The notes under the pieces: generated by a model | Seen by the model: the letters and a program-made list of their open reading frames with translations, nothing else | Database searches by the model: none | What the model was told of the DNA's origin: nothing | NCBI RefSeq assembly: GCF_014490725.1 | Contig: NZ_JACOQL010000003.1 | Coordinates: 62,001-126,000 of the forward strand | DNA: 64,000 nucleotides | Source of the DNA: Paracoccus amoyensis | Lineage (GTDB): Bacteria; Pseudomonadota; Alphaproteobacteria; Rhodobacterales; Rhodobacteraceae | Direction of reading: 5' to 3' | Position numbers and translations under genes: made by a program | Part shown: in pieces, positions 17,660-26,573 of the stretch | Position numbering within the stretch: position 1 is the first letter of the stretch | Layout of the letters: each line of letters starts with the position of its first letter

Positions 17660-17893
17660 TCAATCCTCGCCTTCATACAGCGAAATGGGCTGACCGGGCA
17701 TGATGGTGCTGATCGCATGCTTGTAGACAAGCTGCGACTGTCCGTCGCGGCGCAAAAGCACGCAAAAATTGTCAAACCACGTTATGACGCCCTGCAGTTT
17801 GACACCGTTGATCAAAAAGATCGTAACCGGCACCTTGGCCTTACGCACATGGTTCAGGAAAGCGTCCTGAAGATTTTGTTTATCGCTAGCCAT
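17660..17893 (-). CDS. hfq: RNA chaperone Hfq
   Basis: A 77-residue Sm-like protein that forms hexamers and pairs small RNAs with mRNAs. The Sm1 motif is [20 protein letters not shown] and the Sm2 motif is [12 protein letters not shown], with the diagnostic KH pair. The N-terminal helix [13 protein letters not shown] is normal. It has the short C-terminus usual for alphaproteobacteria, rather than the long tail of E. coli. The next gene, hflX, starts right after its stop. Confidence 0.97.
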   Translation of the reverse strand: MASDKQNLQDAFLNHVRKAKVPVTIFLINGVKLQGVITWFDNFCVLLRRDGQSQLVYKHAISTIMPGQPISLYEGED

Positions 17894-18025
17894 GTTGCGT
17901 TCCCGGTTCTGTTTTTTTGGTTTCTTTTACGATATCTAGGCGAGCACTGCGGGCCTTGCAAGTTGCAACACCAGACCACTGAAGCACAAGAATCACCCTA
18001 CAACAGGAAGGCAACCAATTTGCAG

Positions 18026-18190
18026 ATGCTCCGGAAAATTCTTTGGGTAATCGCCCTGACTGCTGTGGTATTTGCCACAGTCATGTCGGTTTTCATCGGC
18101 TGGAAGGTGATGACCCATCAACCTGCAGCTGTGGAAGGTGCAGCCGGCGAGAGTGACGCCACCGGTATAAGATCGAACAAAACCGAGTAG
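18026..18190 (+). CDS. Possible small single-span membrane protein (54 residues)
   Basis: The ATG at 18026 opens a 54-codon frame between hfq and trkH. It encodes a basic start (MLRK), one clean membrane segment (ILWVIALTAVVFATVMSVFI, residues 5-24), and a polar acidic-to-neutral tail of about 30 residues. The topology is that of a typical small membrane protein, and the frame reads opposite to both neighbours. AGGAAGG lies 14 bases upstream of the ATG, farther than ideal. I do not recognise a family. It could be a chance frame in the hfq promoter region. Confidence 0.45.
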   Translation: MLRKILWVIALTAVVFATVMSVFIGWKVMTHQPAAVEGAAGESDATGIRSNKTE

Positions 18191-18197
18191 TTGCGCC

Positions 18198-19826
18198 CTA
18201 TTTGCGCCAAAATTCAGGTGAGAGCAGCGCCAAAAGCGCCAAGGTCTCTAACCGGCCCAGAACCATGGCACCCGCAAGCACACATTTCGTAAAGACCGGC
18301 AAGCCCGACCATCCCTCCCACGGGGCCGAGGCGATGCCGGCCGTTCCCTCGAACGCCGGGGTCAGCGGAATCGCGGCGGCAAGCGGACCGGCATTCGTCA
18401 GCGCCGCGATCGATAGAATCGTCGCGGTTTCGATTTCAAGCTGGTGTATCGACACCAGAATGATCGTCAGCGCGATCGAGGCTGCAAACAGCATGAAGAA
18501 AATGAACGACAGATAAGCCCCTTCGCGGCGTAGTCGTCGGGCGAAACGGCCTCCACCAGCAATGCCGTGCGGATGGATGATCTTTTCCATCTCGTGGTGC
18601 CCATGAGAGGACAAGGCATAGACCCGCAGCAATTTCACACCGCCGGCGGTCGTCGCAACACCGCCACCCATCATTGCCAGCCCCGCCAGGATAAGCCCTG
18701 GGGAACTGATTCCGGACCACGCCCTTGCCCCCTGCCAATCGGCGGAATTCCAGCCGGTCGTTGTCAGATAGCTGAGCGCGTTGAAAAGACCGCCCCAGAA
18801 TGCTGCCAGCGAGTGTTTCAAATCCAGCAGCAGCTGGGGTGCCCCACCTGCCCCGGCCGTCGCCTCGATCGCACCAAGGAAGTGGCGTAGAAACAGCACA
18901 ATCGCAACGGACAGCACCAGTGCTGTCGCCAGCTTCAATTCAGGATCATCCCGCAGACGGTCCGTGACCTGCAATTCGTTGCCGCCCGGCCAGAAACGTC
19001 GGGTAAGCGCGAATATCATGAACAGAAAGACGACAAATTCGCCGACGAATCCCGTATTGGCGCCAACAGGACCGATGACCGGGGAAATCCCGCTGGTCGA
19101 CAGCGTGCCCATCGCACGGCACAGCGCCACCAATGCATCATCGCCCATCATCAGCAGAATGACCCACAGGGCCAGAGTCAGCCCGCCATAAAGCGGGAAT
19201 ACGTTAACGCTGACGCGGATCAGCCGATAAATCGGATCAGAAAGTCGGGTGTGGAATTCGGGCGAAGACAGATGTGGTTGCAGCGATCTTGGCTGCTCTG
19301 ACTGTGGAAGCCGCTCGAAATACTCGTTGCGGCCATAGGGCGTCGCCACGATTTCAAACCCTCCGATCCGCAACGGCTCCAGAATTGCGACGGCTGCGAC
19401 GAGGATGAAGAAGCCACCCATCCACCCGACTTGCGCGCGCCACAGATGCAGTGGCAAAGGCAGGAGATCCGCCGAATAAAGCGACGCGCCGGTTGTGGTC
19501 AGGGATGACAGCATCTCCCACCAGGCATTGAAAAGGCCCGTGTCCGGCAGGCTTTCCGCAAACGGCAACGCCATGATAAGTGGCAGAATGCAATAGACGG
19601 CCAGCATATTCAGCAGGGTTTGAAATGCCGAAGGACGCTGGCGTTTTGACATGGACGCCAGACCGATCATTCCGGAAACGACCATGATCAACAGCGCCGA
19701 ATAAAGAAAACTGCGCGCGATGAAGTGATGGTTGGTGATCGATGCATAGATCGCCGGAACCAGCATGGACACGGCCGTCACGATGGACAGCAGCACCAGC
19801 ATCGGCAGACGCATCAGGAACGACAC
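18198..19826 (-). CDS. trkH: Potassium uptake protein TrkH family (membrane subunit)
   Basis: The 542-residue protein is the K+-translocating subunit of the Trk system. It shows four repeated pore-like segments, for example SSLTTTGASLYS, GTLSTSGISPVIG and SYLTTTGWNSADW, where the conserved glycine of each filter is visible. GWMGGFFILVAAVAIL and the later TTAGGVKLLR are TrkH features. The start is GTG at 19824-19826, 12 bp after trkA. It ends the ntr-trk gene string. A coding segment between filters 2 and 3 (FWPGGNELQVTDRLRD) is a cytosolic loop. Selectivity for K+ over Na+ is assumed from the neighbouring trkA. Confidence 0.93.
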   Translation of the reverse strand: MSFLMRLPMLVLLSIVTAVSMLVPAIYASITNHHFIARSFLYSALLIMVVSGMIGLASMSKRQRPSAFQTLLNMLAVYCILPLIMALPFAESLPDTGLFNAWWEMLSSLTTTGASLYSADLLPLPLHLWRAQVGWMGGFFILVAAVAILEPLRIGGFEIVATPYGRNEYFERLPQSEQPRSLQPHLSSPEFHTRLSDPIYRLIRVSVNVFPLYGGLTLALWVILLMMGDDALVALCRAMGTLSTSGISPVIGPVGANTGFVGEFVVFLFMIFALTRRFWPGGNELQVTDRLRDDPELKLATALVLSVAIVLFLRHFLGAIEATAGAGGAPQLLLDLKHSLAAFWGGLFNALSYLTTTGWNSADWQGARAWSGISSPGLILAGLAMMGGGVATTAGGVKLLRVYALSSHGHHEMEKIIHPHGIAGGGRFARRLRREGAYLSFIFFMLFAASIALTIILVSIHQLEIETATILSIAALTNAGPLAAAIPLTPAFEGTAGIASAPWEGWSGLPVFTKCVLAGAMVLGRLETLALLALLSPEFWRK

Positions 19827-19838
19827 CGCCCCGCGCCC

Positions 19839-21215
19839 CTAGAAAAAGTCGATCGAGACCTGCAACAGGCGCTCGACTTCGGGAACATCAGCCGTCAGCG
19901 CGAAGATCAGCACGATATCGCCCTCTTCGATGCGGGTATCCGGCATTGGTTTGATGATCTTGTCACCCTTTTTCACGGCGCCGATCAGCGCCCCTTCCGG
20001 GAATTCGATGTCGCGGATTGCCCGGCCCGCCATGGGTGAGGTCGACAGAACCTGCGCCTCCATCACCTCGGCCTCAGCATCGCCGACAGAATAGATGTCG
20101 CGGACCCGCCCGTGGCGGATATGGCGAAGGATCGTCGACACCGTCGTCGCCCGCGGATTGATATAGGCATCAATATCCAGCGCACCCATCAACGGCACCA
20201 ATGTCGGGTCATTTATCAGCGCAATCGCCATCTTGGCTCCGGCCTGCTTGGCGCGGATCGAGACAAGGATATTGGTCTTGTCATCCTCGGTCACGGCCAA
20301 CACCGCATCAGCAGTCGGAACGGCAGCTTCTTCCAGCAACTCTGCCGAAAGACCATCGCCGTTCAGAACGATGGTCCGTTCCAGATGATCGGCGGCATAT
20401 TCAGCACGGTGACGGTCACGTTCGATCAGTTTGGTGCGAATACGATCGGGCCGTGCCTCTAACTTCTGGGCCACGACAAGACCGACATTTCCCGCGCCAA
20501 CAATCACCAGCTTTTCTTGCTTCTGCGGCGGTTTACCGAAAATCTCCAACGTGCGAGTGACATCATCGGTATGCGTGAAGATGTAAACCTGATCGCCCGC
20601 GAAAAGCTGGTCATTGGCCTCGGGTGCGAACAGGCGGCCATCGCGACGAACCCCCGCGACAATGGCCCGCAAGCTGGAAAAAATCTCATTCAACTGCCGC
20701 AGAGGTGTGTTCAATGCCGGGCAGTCCGCATCCAGCAAAATCCCCAGAAGCTGGATTTTGCCATTCATGAATGTTTCAACGTCAAAGGTCGTCGGCGCGG
20801 ACAGACGTTGCAGCGCAGCCTTGGCCACCTCTCGTTCGGGGCTGATGACCACGTCGATGGGCAGGTGATCGGTGCGGTAAAGATCCGAATACATCGCATC
20901 CAGATAGGCGTCGCTGCGCAATCGGGCAATCTTGCGCGGCACCTGAAAGACCGAATGTGCCACCTGACAGGTGACCATGTTCACCTCGTCCGAATGGGTT
21001 GCGGCGATAATCAGGTCCGCATCGCGTGCGCCCGCCTGATCAAGAACATCAGGATGGCTGGCAAAACCTGTCACACCGCGCACATCCAGCGCATCCGTCG
21101 CACGGCGGACCAGTTCGCCGTTGTTGTCGATCACCGTGACGTCGTTGCGTTCACCCGACAAGTGCCGGGCGATCTGCCAGCCCACCTGCCCCGCGCCGCA
21201 AATGATGATCTTCAT
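19839..21215 (-). CDS. trkA: Trk potassium transporter NAD-binding regulator TrkA
   Basis: The 458-residue protein has two RCK units, each a Rossmann domain plus a TrkA-C domain. The first begins MKIIICGAGQVGWQIARHL (GxGxxG) and the second VIVGAGNVGLVVAQKLEA near residue 233. TrkA-C parts are visible near 140-220 and at the C-terminus (GRAIRDIEFPEGALIGAVKKG). It binds NADH/NAD and gates TrkH at the membrane. The neighbouring trkH follows with 12 bp spacing; ntrX lies 160 bp upstream on the same strand. The ntrYX-trkA-trkH-hfq-hflX order is a known alphaproteobacterial arrangement. Confidence 0.95.
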   Translation of the reverse strand: MKIIICGAGQVGWQIARHLSGERNDVTVIDNNGELVRRATDALDVRGVTGFASHPDVLDQAGARDADLIIAATHSDEVNMVTCQVAHSVFQVPRKIARLRSDAYLDAMYSDLYRTDHLPIDVVISPEREVAKAALQRLSAPTTFDVETFMNGKIQLLGILLDADCPALNTPLRQLNEIFSSLRAIVAGVRRDGRLFAPEANDQLFAGDQVYIFTHTDDVTRTLEIFGKPPQKQEKLVIVGAGNVGLVVAQKLEARPDRIRTKLIERDRHRAEYAADHLERTIVLNGDGLSAELLEEAAVPTADAVLAVTEDDKTNILVSIRAKQAGAKMAIALINDPTLVPLMGALDIDAYINPRATTVSTILRHIRHGRVRDIYSVGDAEAEVMEAQVLSTSPMAGRAIRDIEFPEGALIGAVKKGDKIIKPMPDTRIEEGDIVLIFALTADVPEVERLLQVSIDFF

Positions 21216-21376
21216 GCTGGCCCTCTTGCGCCGTTACCATCTTGCAGATTAGTGCCTAAGCCTGCGGGGCGAAACACGCAACCGCGGGTTTTCTTGCACA
21301 AATCAAGTGCTGCCGGCCATGCATGGTTCCGACGAATATCGGCAAGGGGCTCAACACCCTTCACCGACAATCAGCT

Positions 21377-22768
21377 TCATTTGCCCATCATCAGTTCATC
21401 TTCGGCGCGAACACCACCGACCACGCCAAGTGATTTCAGTTTGCGATGCAGGGCGCTGCGCTCCATCCCTACGAACTGAGCCGTGCGGCTGATATTGCCG
21501 CCAAAGCGATTGATCTGCGCCAGCAGGTATTCACGTTCAAACATCTCGCGCGCTTCACGCAGGGCCATCGCGGTGATCTGCGGGCCAAGGCTAAGCGCAT
21601 CGCGGTTGTCGGGCGTGGCCCCCTGCAGCTCCAGCTCGGCCGGTTGGATCGGACCCGGGCCTTCCGCAAGGATCAGCACCCGTTCAATCACATTGCGCAA
21701 TTGCCGGATATTTCCCGGCCACCGCATTGATTGCAGCGCGGCAATTGTATCTTCGGGCAATTCGCGCGGCGTCAGACCCTGATTTGCGTGAAACTGCTCG
21801 ATGAAATGGGTGGCAAGCATTGCGATATCCTCGCGACGCTCGGCCAATGAAGGGACAGCAATCGGCACCACGTTCAGCCGATCGTAAAGTTCCTGCCGAA
21901 AACGGCCCGCTGCAATCTCGGTCGGAAGGTCACGGTTGGTTGACGAAATGACCCGCAGATCGACCCTCACCCTATCCGAGCCACCCGCCCGGACAAATTG
22001 CTGCTCGGTCAGAACTCGCAATATTTTTGGCTGAGTTCCCAATGGCATATCACCGACTTCATCGAAATAGATGACACCCCCATGGGCAGCCTCTAACAAG
22101 CCCTGTTCGATCCCGCGTTCCAGGCTTTCACGGCCGAACAACACCTCTTCCATACGCTCTGGCTCGATCGTGGCGCAGGGCACCGTGATAAAGGGCGCAT
22201 TCACGCGCGGACTATGGGCGTGGATATAGCGGGCGGCCATTTCCTTGCCCGTCCCCGGCTCACCCGCCAGCATCACGCGACCATTTGATTTCGACACTTT
22301 GTCCAGATTGTCACGCAGCCGTTTGAATGCCGTGGAATGACCCAGCATCTCGCCCAAACGCTCGCCACCGCGTCGCAAGTTACTGTTTTCGCGGCGCAGG
22401 CGGCTGGTTTCCATCGCGCGGTTGATGACGACCATCAGCTGGTCGATGTTGAAGGGTTTCTCAATGAAATCATAGGCACCCTGCCGGATCGCTGCGACCG
22501 CAATCTCGATATTGCCATGACCGGAAATGATGATGACCGGCACATCGGGGTTGTTGCGCTTGACCTGTTTCAGGATGTCGATCCCATCCATCCGGCTATC
22601 CTTCAGCCAGATATCAAGGATCATCAGATTAGGTTCGCGTTCATTCAGCTCGTTCACCGCCTGATCGGAATTTGCCGCCAGTCGGGTTTCGAACCCTTCA
22701 TCCTTCAGAATATCGGCGATCAGTTCGCGGATGTCCCTTTCATCATCGACGATCAGAATGTCACTCAT
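21377..22768 (-). CDS. ntrX: Response regulator NtrX (AAA+ type without GAFTGA loop)
   Basis: NtrX is the partner of the sensor NtrY in control of nitrogen and redox-linked genes. Residues 1-120 are the receiver, with the phospho-acceptor Asp52 in LMILDIWLKD. The AAA+ domain has Walker A GEPGTGKE and Walker B GGVIYFDEVGDM, and the C-terminal Fis-type helix-turn-helix is NISRTAQFVGMERSALHRKL. The GAFTGA loop that contacts sigma-54 is absent: after VLFGRE the sequence goes to SLERGIEQGLLEAA. The ATP site is otherwise kept. The ATG overlaps the ntrY stop by 4 bases. It is therefore unlikely to be a conventional sigma-54 activator, as known for related Rhodobacterales NtrX. Confidence 0.95.
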   Translation of the reverse strand: MSDILIVDDERDIRELIADILKDEGFETRLAANSDQAVNELNEREPNLMILDIWLKDSRMDGIDILKQVKRNNPDVPVIIISGHGNIEIAVAAIRQGAYDFIEKPFNIDQLMVVINRAMETSRLRRENSNLRRGGERLGEMLGHSTAFKRLRDNLDKVSKSNGRVMLAGEPGTGKEMAARYIHAHSPRVNAPFITVPCATIEPERMEEVLFGRESLERGIEQGLLEAAHGGVIYFDEVGDMPLGTQPKILRVLTEQQFVRAGGSDRVRVDLRVISSTNRDLPTEIAAGRFRQELYDRLNVVPIAVPSLAERREDIAMLATHFIEQFHANQGLTPRELPEDTIAALQSMRWPGNIRQLRNVIERVLILAEGPGPIQPAELELQGATPDNRDALSLGPQITAMALREAREMFEREYLLAQINRFGGNISRTAQFVGMERSALHRKLKSLGVVGGVRAEDELMMGK

Positions 22769-25032
22769 GGTGTAGCCGCCTCGTTGGTTTCTTGTTTGCT
22801 TTTGCGTTGCGTTCCGCGCACGGGGTGACGTTCCCGTGGCAAACGGATTTCTGCCATTGCACCAGTTTTATCCGGCGCGTCCGTCAGGATCAGGCTGCCG
22901 CCATGCTCCTCGACGATCTTCTTGACGATGGGCAGTCCCAATCCTGTGCCCGATGCCTTCATGGTCACGTAAGGTTCGAACAGCCGCGAACGGTCGGCGG
23001 GCAGGCCCGGCCCGTTGTCGGTGACGCGAATTGTCACTGCATCATGATCGGCCAGCATCACGACCGATACATGTGGCGACCATCCGGGGGGAGGGTTTTC
23101 CATTTTTTCATCAACGGCTTCCCCTGCATTCTTAAGAATATTGATGAAGGATTGCCGCATCATTCCCGCATCGCAGTCCACGATCACAGGCTGATCTGGA
23201 ATTTCCGATGTCAAAGCCCCTTTCAGGGCGTCCTGTTGCAGAAAAACGACTCCGCGCAGCAATGCGGCAATGTCGATTTCCTTGCGATCAGGCTCGGGCA
23301 TTCGTGCGAAACGGCTGAATTCGTCCACAATGCGACGCAGGTCACCCGTTTGGCGGATAATGACGTCAACATATTGATCCACAGCGGCTTTTTCATGGTC
23401 GTTCGCAACCATTGGCAGGAATTTCCGACGCAGGCGCTCTGCAGAAAGCTGGATCGGCGTCAGCGGATTCTTGATCTCATGCGCGACGCGACGGGCAACA
23501 TCGCCCCATGCGGCCATGCGTTGGGCACTGACCAGTTCGGTCACATCATCAAAGGCGACCACATATCCTTCCAGCTGCCCCTCGACATCACGGCGCACGG
23601 CCATGCGGACCAGCAGACTTTCAACCCGCCCGTCACGGGTCAGTCGCACCTCGTCCTGAACGGATTCTGCGATGGAACTGGACAGCCTTTCAAACAAGGG
23701 CGCAAACTCTGGCACGGCTTCGGACAAAAGGACGTCTATGTCCCCCTTGGCATCCAACCCCAGCAAACGGCTGGCCGAGCGGTTGACGAAGTCGATTTCA
23801 CCCGCAGCATCCAAACCGATCACGCCAGAAGTGACAGAACTTAGCACGTTATCAAACAATCGGCGCTGTTCATCGGTGATGCGATAACTGTCCATCAGCT
23901 CAATCCGCTGCGCCTTCAACTGGCGGGTCATGCGGTTGAACGCTTCGCCCAGCGTCTGGATTTCATCCCCGGTCTGCGCTTCCGGGATTTGCAGATCCAG
24001 GTTGCCAAGACCGACTTGCTCACTGGCAATGGCAAGCTGGCCGATTGGTCGGGACAGGCGGCTTGCAAACCACAACCCCATCCAGATCGCGCCCGCGACC
24101 AACAGCAGCGCAAAGCCCAGATAAACCAGCGAAAATTCCAGCAGAACCTGACTGCGCGTCTGTTCCAACTGGCGATAATCGCCCACGGTCGCACGGGTAT
24201 CGTCCAGCAATCCCAACAGGTCGCCATCGACAACGCGGGTAATGTAAAGATATCGGTCCGCCAATGGCGGCAGGGCGACCAGGGCGCGGAATTCGTTGTT
24301 CTGCCAATCCTCGATCAACGTCAGGCCATCTGCCTGAGCCTGATCCAGCTGCACGCTGGTCGGTTCCTTGTACCAGAACAGGTAGCTCCGCTCGCCACGT
24401 GCGCGGATGTCACCAGCCCCGTTGACGATGTAGGCTTCGCGCAGGCCACGCTGAATCAGCGCCTGACCCTGCACCAGCAGTTGCCGCATCTGCCCGTCGT
24501 CGATCAACGGGTTAGCCTTCCCGGCCTGCGTCAGGATGCTGGCAAGTGCGCGGGCATCCTGGCTAAGATCGTGGCGATGCTCTTCCTGATAGGCTTCTGC
24601 CGCCGCCTGAGAGGTGGTGACCACCTGCTGCACGCGGCTCGAAAACCAACCCTCAAGCCCGATATTCACCAGAAGACCCGCGAACAACGCAATCAGCACC
24701 GTGGGAATCAGTGCCACCAGTGCAAAGATCAGAACCAGCCGCGCGTGCAGCCGTGACCCCGCCGCCGACCTGCGCCTGTCCGAAATCAGACGCGCCATGC
24801 GGATCACGACAAAGCTGGTCAGAACGATCAGGTAGACAAGATCCAGAAGCAGGATCAGCCGCAGCATCCGGCTTTGCGTCCCCTCCGCCAGCGGCCCCAA
24901 CACGGTCATCGTCGCGACGGCCAGAAACGCGCCAATAATCAGCAGGCCGATGGTCACCAGACCTCGCCACGCTTTCGGCAACCTGACGCGTGCAATCCTG
25001 TCCCAACCAAGCCCTGTCGCGGACCCTGCCAT
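22765..25032 (-). CDS. ntrY: Membrane sensor histidine kinase NtrY
   Basis: This about 755-residue membrane kinase phosphorylates NtrX. The N-terminus has two to three close membrane spans, a long periplasmic region (about 125-280), another span (LVYLGFALLLVAGAIWMGLW), a HAMP domain, a PAS domain (VTSGVIGLDAAGEIDFVN), the phospho-histidine box (VARRVAHEIKNPLTPIQLSA) and an HATPase_c domain (DNGPGLP and GTGLGLPIVKKI). An ATG at 25032 with GGTGG upstream is preferred; a GTG at 25044 is the alternative. It lies 62 bp after ntrC and overlaps ntrX by 4 bases. Confidence 0.94.
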   Translation of the reverse strand: MAGSATGLGWDRIARVRLPKAWRGLVTIGLLIIGAFLAVATMTVLGPLAEGTQSRMLRLILLLDLVYLIVLTSFVVIRMARLISDRRRSAAGSRLHARLVLIFALVALIPTVLIALFAGLLVNIGLEGWFSSRVQQVVTTSQAAAEAYQEEHRHDLSQDARALASILTQAGKANPLIDDGQMRQLLVQGQALIQRGLREAYIVNGAGDIRARGERSYLFWYKEPTSVQLDQAQADGLTLIEDWQNNEFRALVALPPLADRYLYITRVVDGDLLGLLDDTRATVGDYRQLEQTRSQVLLEFSLVYLGFALLLVAGAIWMGLWFASRLSRPIGQLAIASEQVGLGNLDLQIPEAQTGDEIQTLGEAFNRMTRQLKAQRIELMDSYRITDEQRRLFDNVLSSVTSGVIGLDAAGEIDFVNRSASRLLGLDAKGDIDVLLSEAVPEFAPLFERLSSSIAESVQDEVRLTRDGRVESLLVRMAVRRDVEGQLEGYVVAFDDVTELVSAQRMAAWGDVARRVAHEIKNPLTPIQLSAERLRRKFLPMVANDHEKAAVDQYVDVIIRQTGDLRRIVDEFSRFARMPEPDRKEIDIAALLRGVVFLQQDALKGALTSEIPDQPVIVDCDAGMMRQSFINILKNAGEAVDEKMENPPPGWSPHVSVVMLADHDAVTIRVTDNGPGLPADRSRLFEPYVTMKASGTGLGLPIVKKIVEEHGGSLILTDAPDKTGAMAEIRLPRERHPVRGTQRKSKQETNEAATP

Positions 25033-25106
25033 CTTTCCCACCACTGCCGTCTGACGCGGCTTTACTGTGGCAACGCCGTTACTGTTGCGCTGCCTCTGTG
25101 GCGGTT

Positions 25107-26558
25107 TTACATCAGTTTGCGCCTGCGTGTCACCTCGATATTCAACTCGGTCAGCTTCTTGCGCAGCGTATTGCGGTTAATTCCCAGCAAATCGGCGCAT
25201 CGCAGCTGATTTCCGCCCGTCGCGTCCAGCGCGACCTGCAGCAAAGGGCGTTCTATTTCATGCAAAATTCGGTCGTAGAGGCCCGGAGGGGGCAGCGAAT
25301 CCCCGTGCAGATCAAAATAACGTTGCAAATGCGCCTCGACCGAATCCGACAGGCGCCCGGCTCCAGCGGCAATCGGCTTGACGGCCATGCTTCCGCTGTC
25401 CAGCATCACCGGACTGCGCATCGCAGCGGGCGCAGGTATCGGACGCGTCCCGCCCTGCTGGTTCAGCGCCTCTCGCATCTCGGCGGCGGAAATTACCGTG
25501 GCACTTGCGGTCAAGGCAAGCCTGCGCATCATGTTCTCAAGCTCACGCACGTTGCCGGGAAAGGCATGGGCGCGCAGCATCGAGGCGGCATCATCACCAA
25601 GCGTCCGTTCCGGCAATCCCTGCACAACGGCCCGCGCCAACAAATGCGTGGCCAGCGGCAGAATGTCATCAACACGCGCCCGCAAGGGCGGCACGACAAC
25701 GGTGACACCCGCCAGCCGATAATAAAGATCCGAACGCAGGCTTCCCGCCGCGACATCACCCAGTGGATCGGGACCGGTCGTTGCGACGATACGCGGGGCT
25801 TCGTCCCGGTTCGGACCGCTTTCCAACGCCTCGATCAGACTGATCAGGCGCGCCTGCGCCGCGGGATCGAAGCCTGCCGGGTTTTCAATGATGATCGTCC
25901 CGCCCTGCGCCTTGCTGGCGGCACGGCTGACAGCCTCTTCACTGGCGTCAGCAGCGGTCAGAATCGCCATGCCCCGGTCGCGGCGGTCAGATAGTTCGTG
26001 GAATGAACGGGCGATGGTCGTCTTGCCGACACCGGATTCACCCGCGATCAGAACCGGCAGATCTGCGTTCAACACCCGCGCGATCATCCGGAACAGGGTC
26101 TGCATTGCGGGTGCATGGCCGATCAGCGGCATTTCGGGATCGGCACTTTCACGCGGAATCGAAATGGTGTCGGGCATCACGTCCGATTTGCGCGGCCGGC
26201 GGGACAGCGCCTGGTTGGCCTTGGTCATCAGATCCGGCAGATCAAAGGGTTTCGGCAGATACTCAAACGCGTCCGCCTCGTTCGCACGTATCGCCGTGAC
26301 GATGGTGTTCTGGGCCGAGATGACAATGACCGGCAGATCAGGCCGCACTTCGCGGATTGCCGGAATGCGATCGATCCCATTGCCATCCGGCATCATCACA
26401 TCGGTGATCACCAGATCGCCGCGCCCTTCTTCGACCCATTTCGACAACTGCGCCAGACTACCCGTCGCATGCACACGGCACCCCGCCCGCGTCAGCGCCT
26501 GCGTCAGCACGGTGCGGATTGTGCGGTCATCGTCGGCGATAAGAACTGTTCCGTCCAT
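25107..26558 (-). CDS. ntrC: Nitrogen regulator NtrC, Rhodobacter-type without GAFTGA loop
   Basis: NtrC activates nitrogen-assimilation genes when phosphorylated by NtrB. The receiver has Asp53 in LVITDVMMPDG. The AAA+ domain keeps Walker A (GESGVGKT, about 173-180). The GAFTGA sigma-54 contact loop and its surroundings are missing: only about 38 residues separate Walker A from Walker B, and Walker B reads GGTIIIEN in place of a DE pair. The Fis-type helix-turn-helix GGNQLRCADLLGINRNTLRKKL closes the 483 residues. This matches the Rhodobacter capsulatus NtrC type, which activates the housekeeping polymerase rather than sigma-54. It follows ntrB by 14 bp. Confidence 0.95.
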   Translation of the reverse strand: MDGTVLIADDDRTIRTVLTQALTRAGCRVHATGSLAQLSKWVEEGRGDLVITDVMMPDGNGIDRIPAIREVRPDLPVIVISAQNTIVTAIRANEADAFEYLPKPFDLPDLMTKANQALSRRPRKSDVMPDTISIPRESADPEMPLIGHAPAMQTLFRMIARVLNADLPVLIAGESGVGKTTIARSFHELSDRRDRGMAILTAADASEEAVSRAASKAQGGTIIIENPAGFDPAAQARLISLIEALESGPNRDEAPRIVATTGPDPLGDVAAGSLRSDLYYRLAGVTVVVPPLRARVDDILPLATHLLARAVVQGLPERTLGDDAASMLRAHAFPGNVRELENMMRRLALTASATVISAAEMREALNQQGGTRPIPAPAAMRSPVMLDSGSMAVKPIAAGAGRLSDSVEAHLQRYFDLHGDSLPPPGLYDRILHEIERPLLQVALDATGGNQLRCADLLGINRNTLRKKLTELNIEVTRRRKLM

Positions 26559-26573
26559 GGCAGCGATCCCTAT

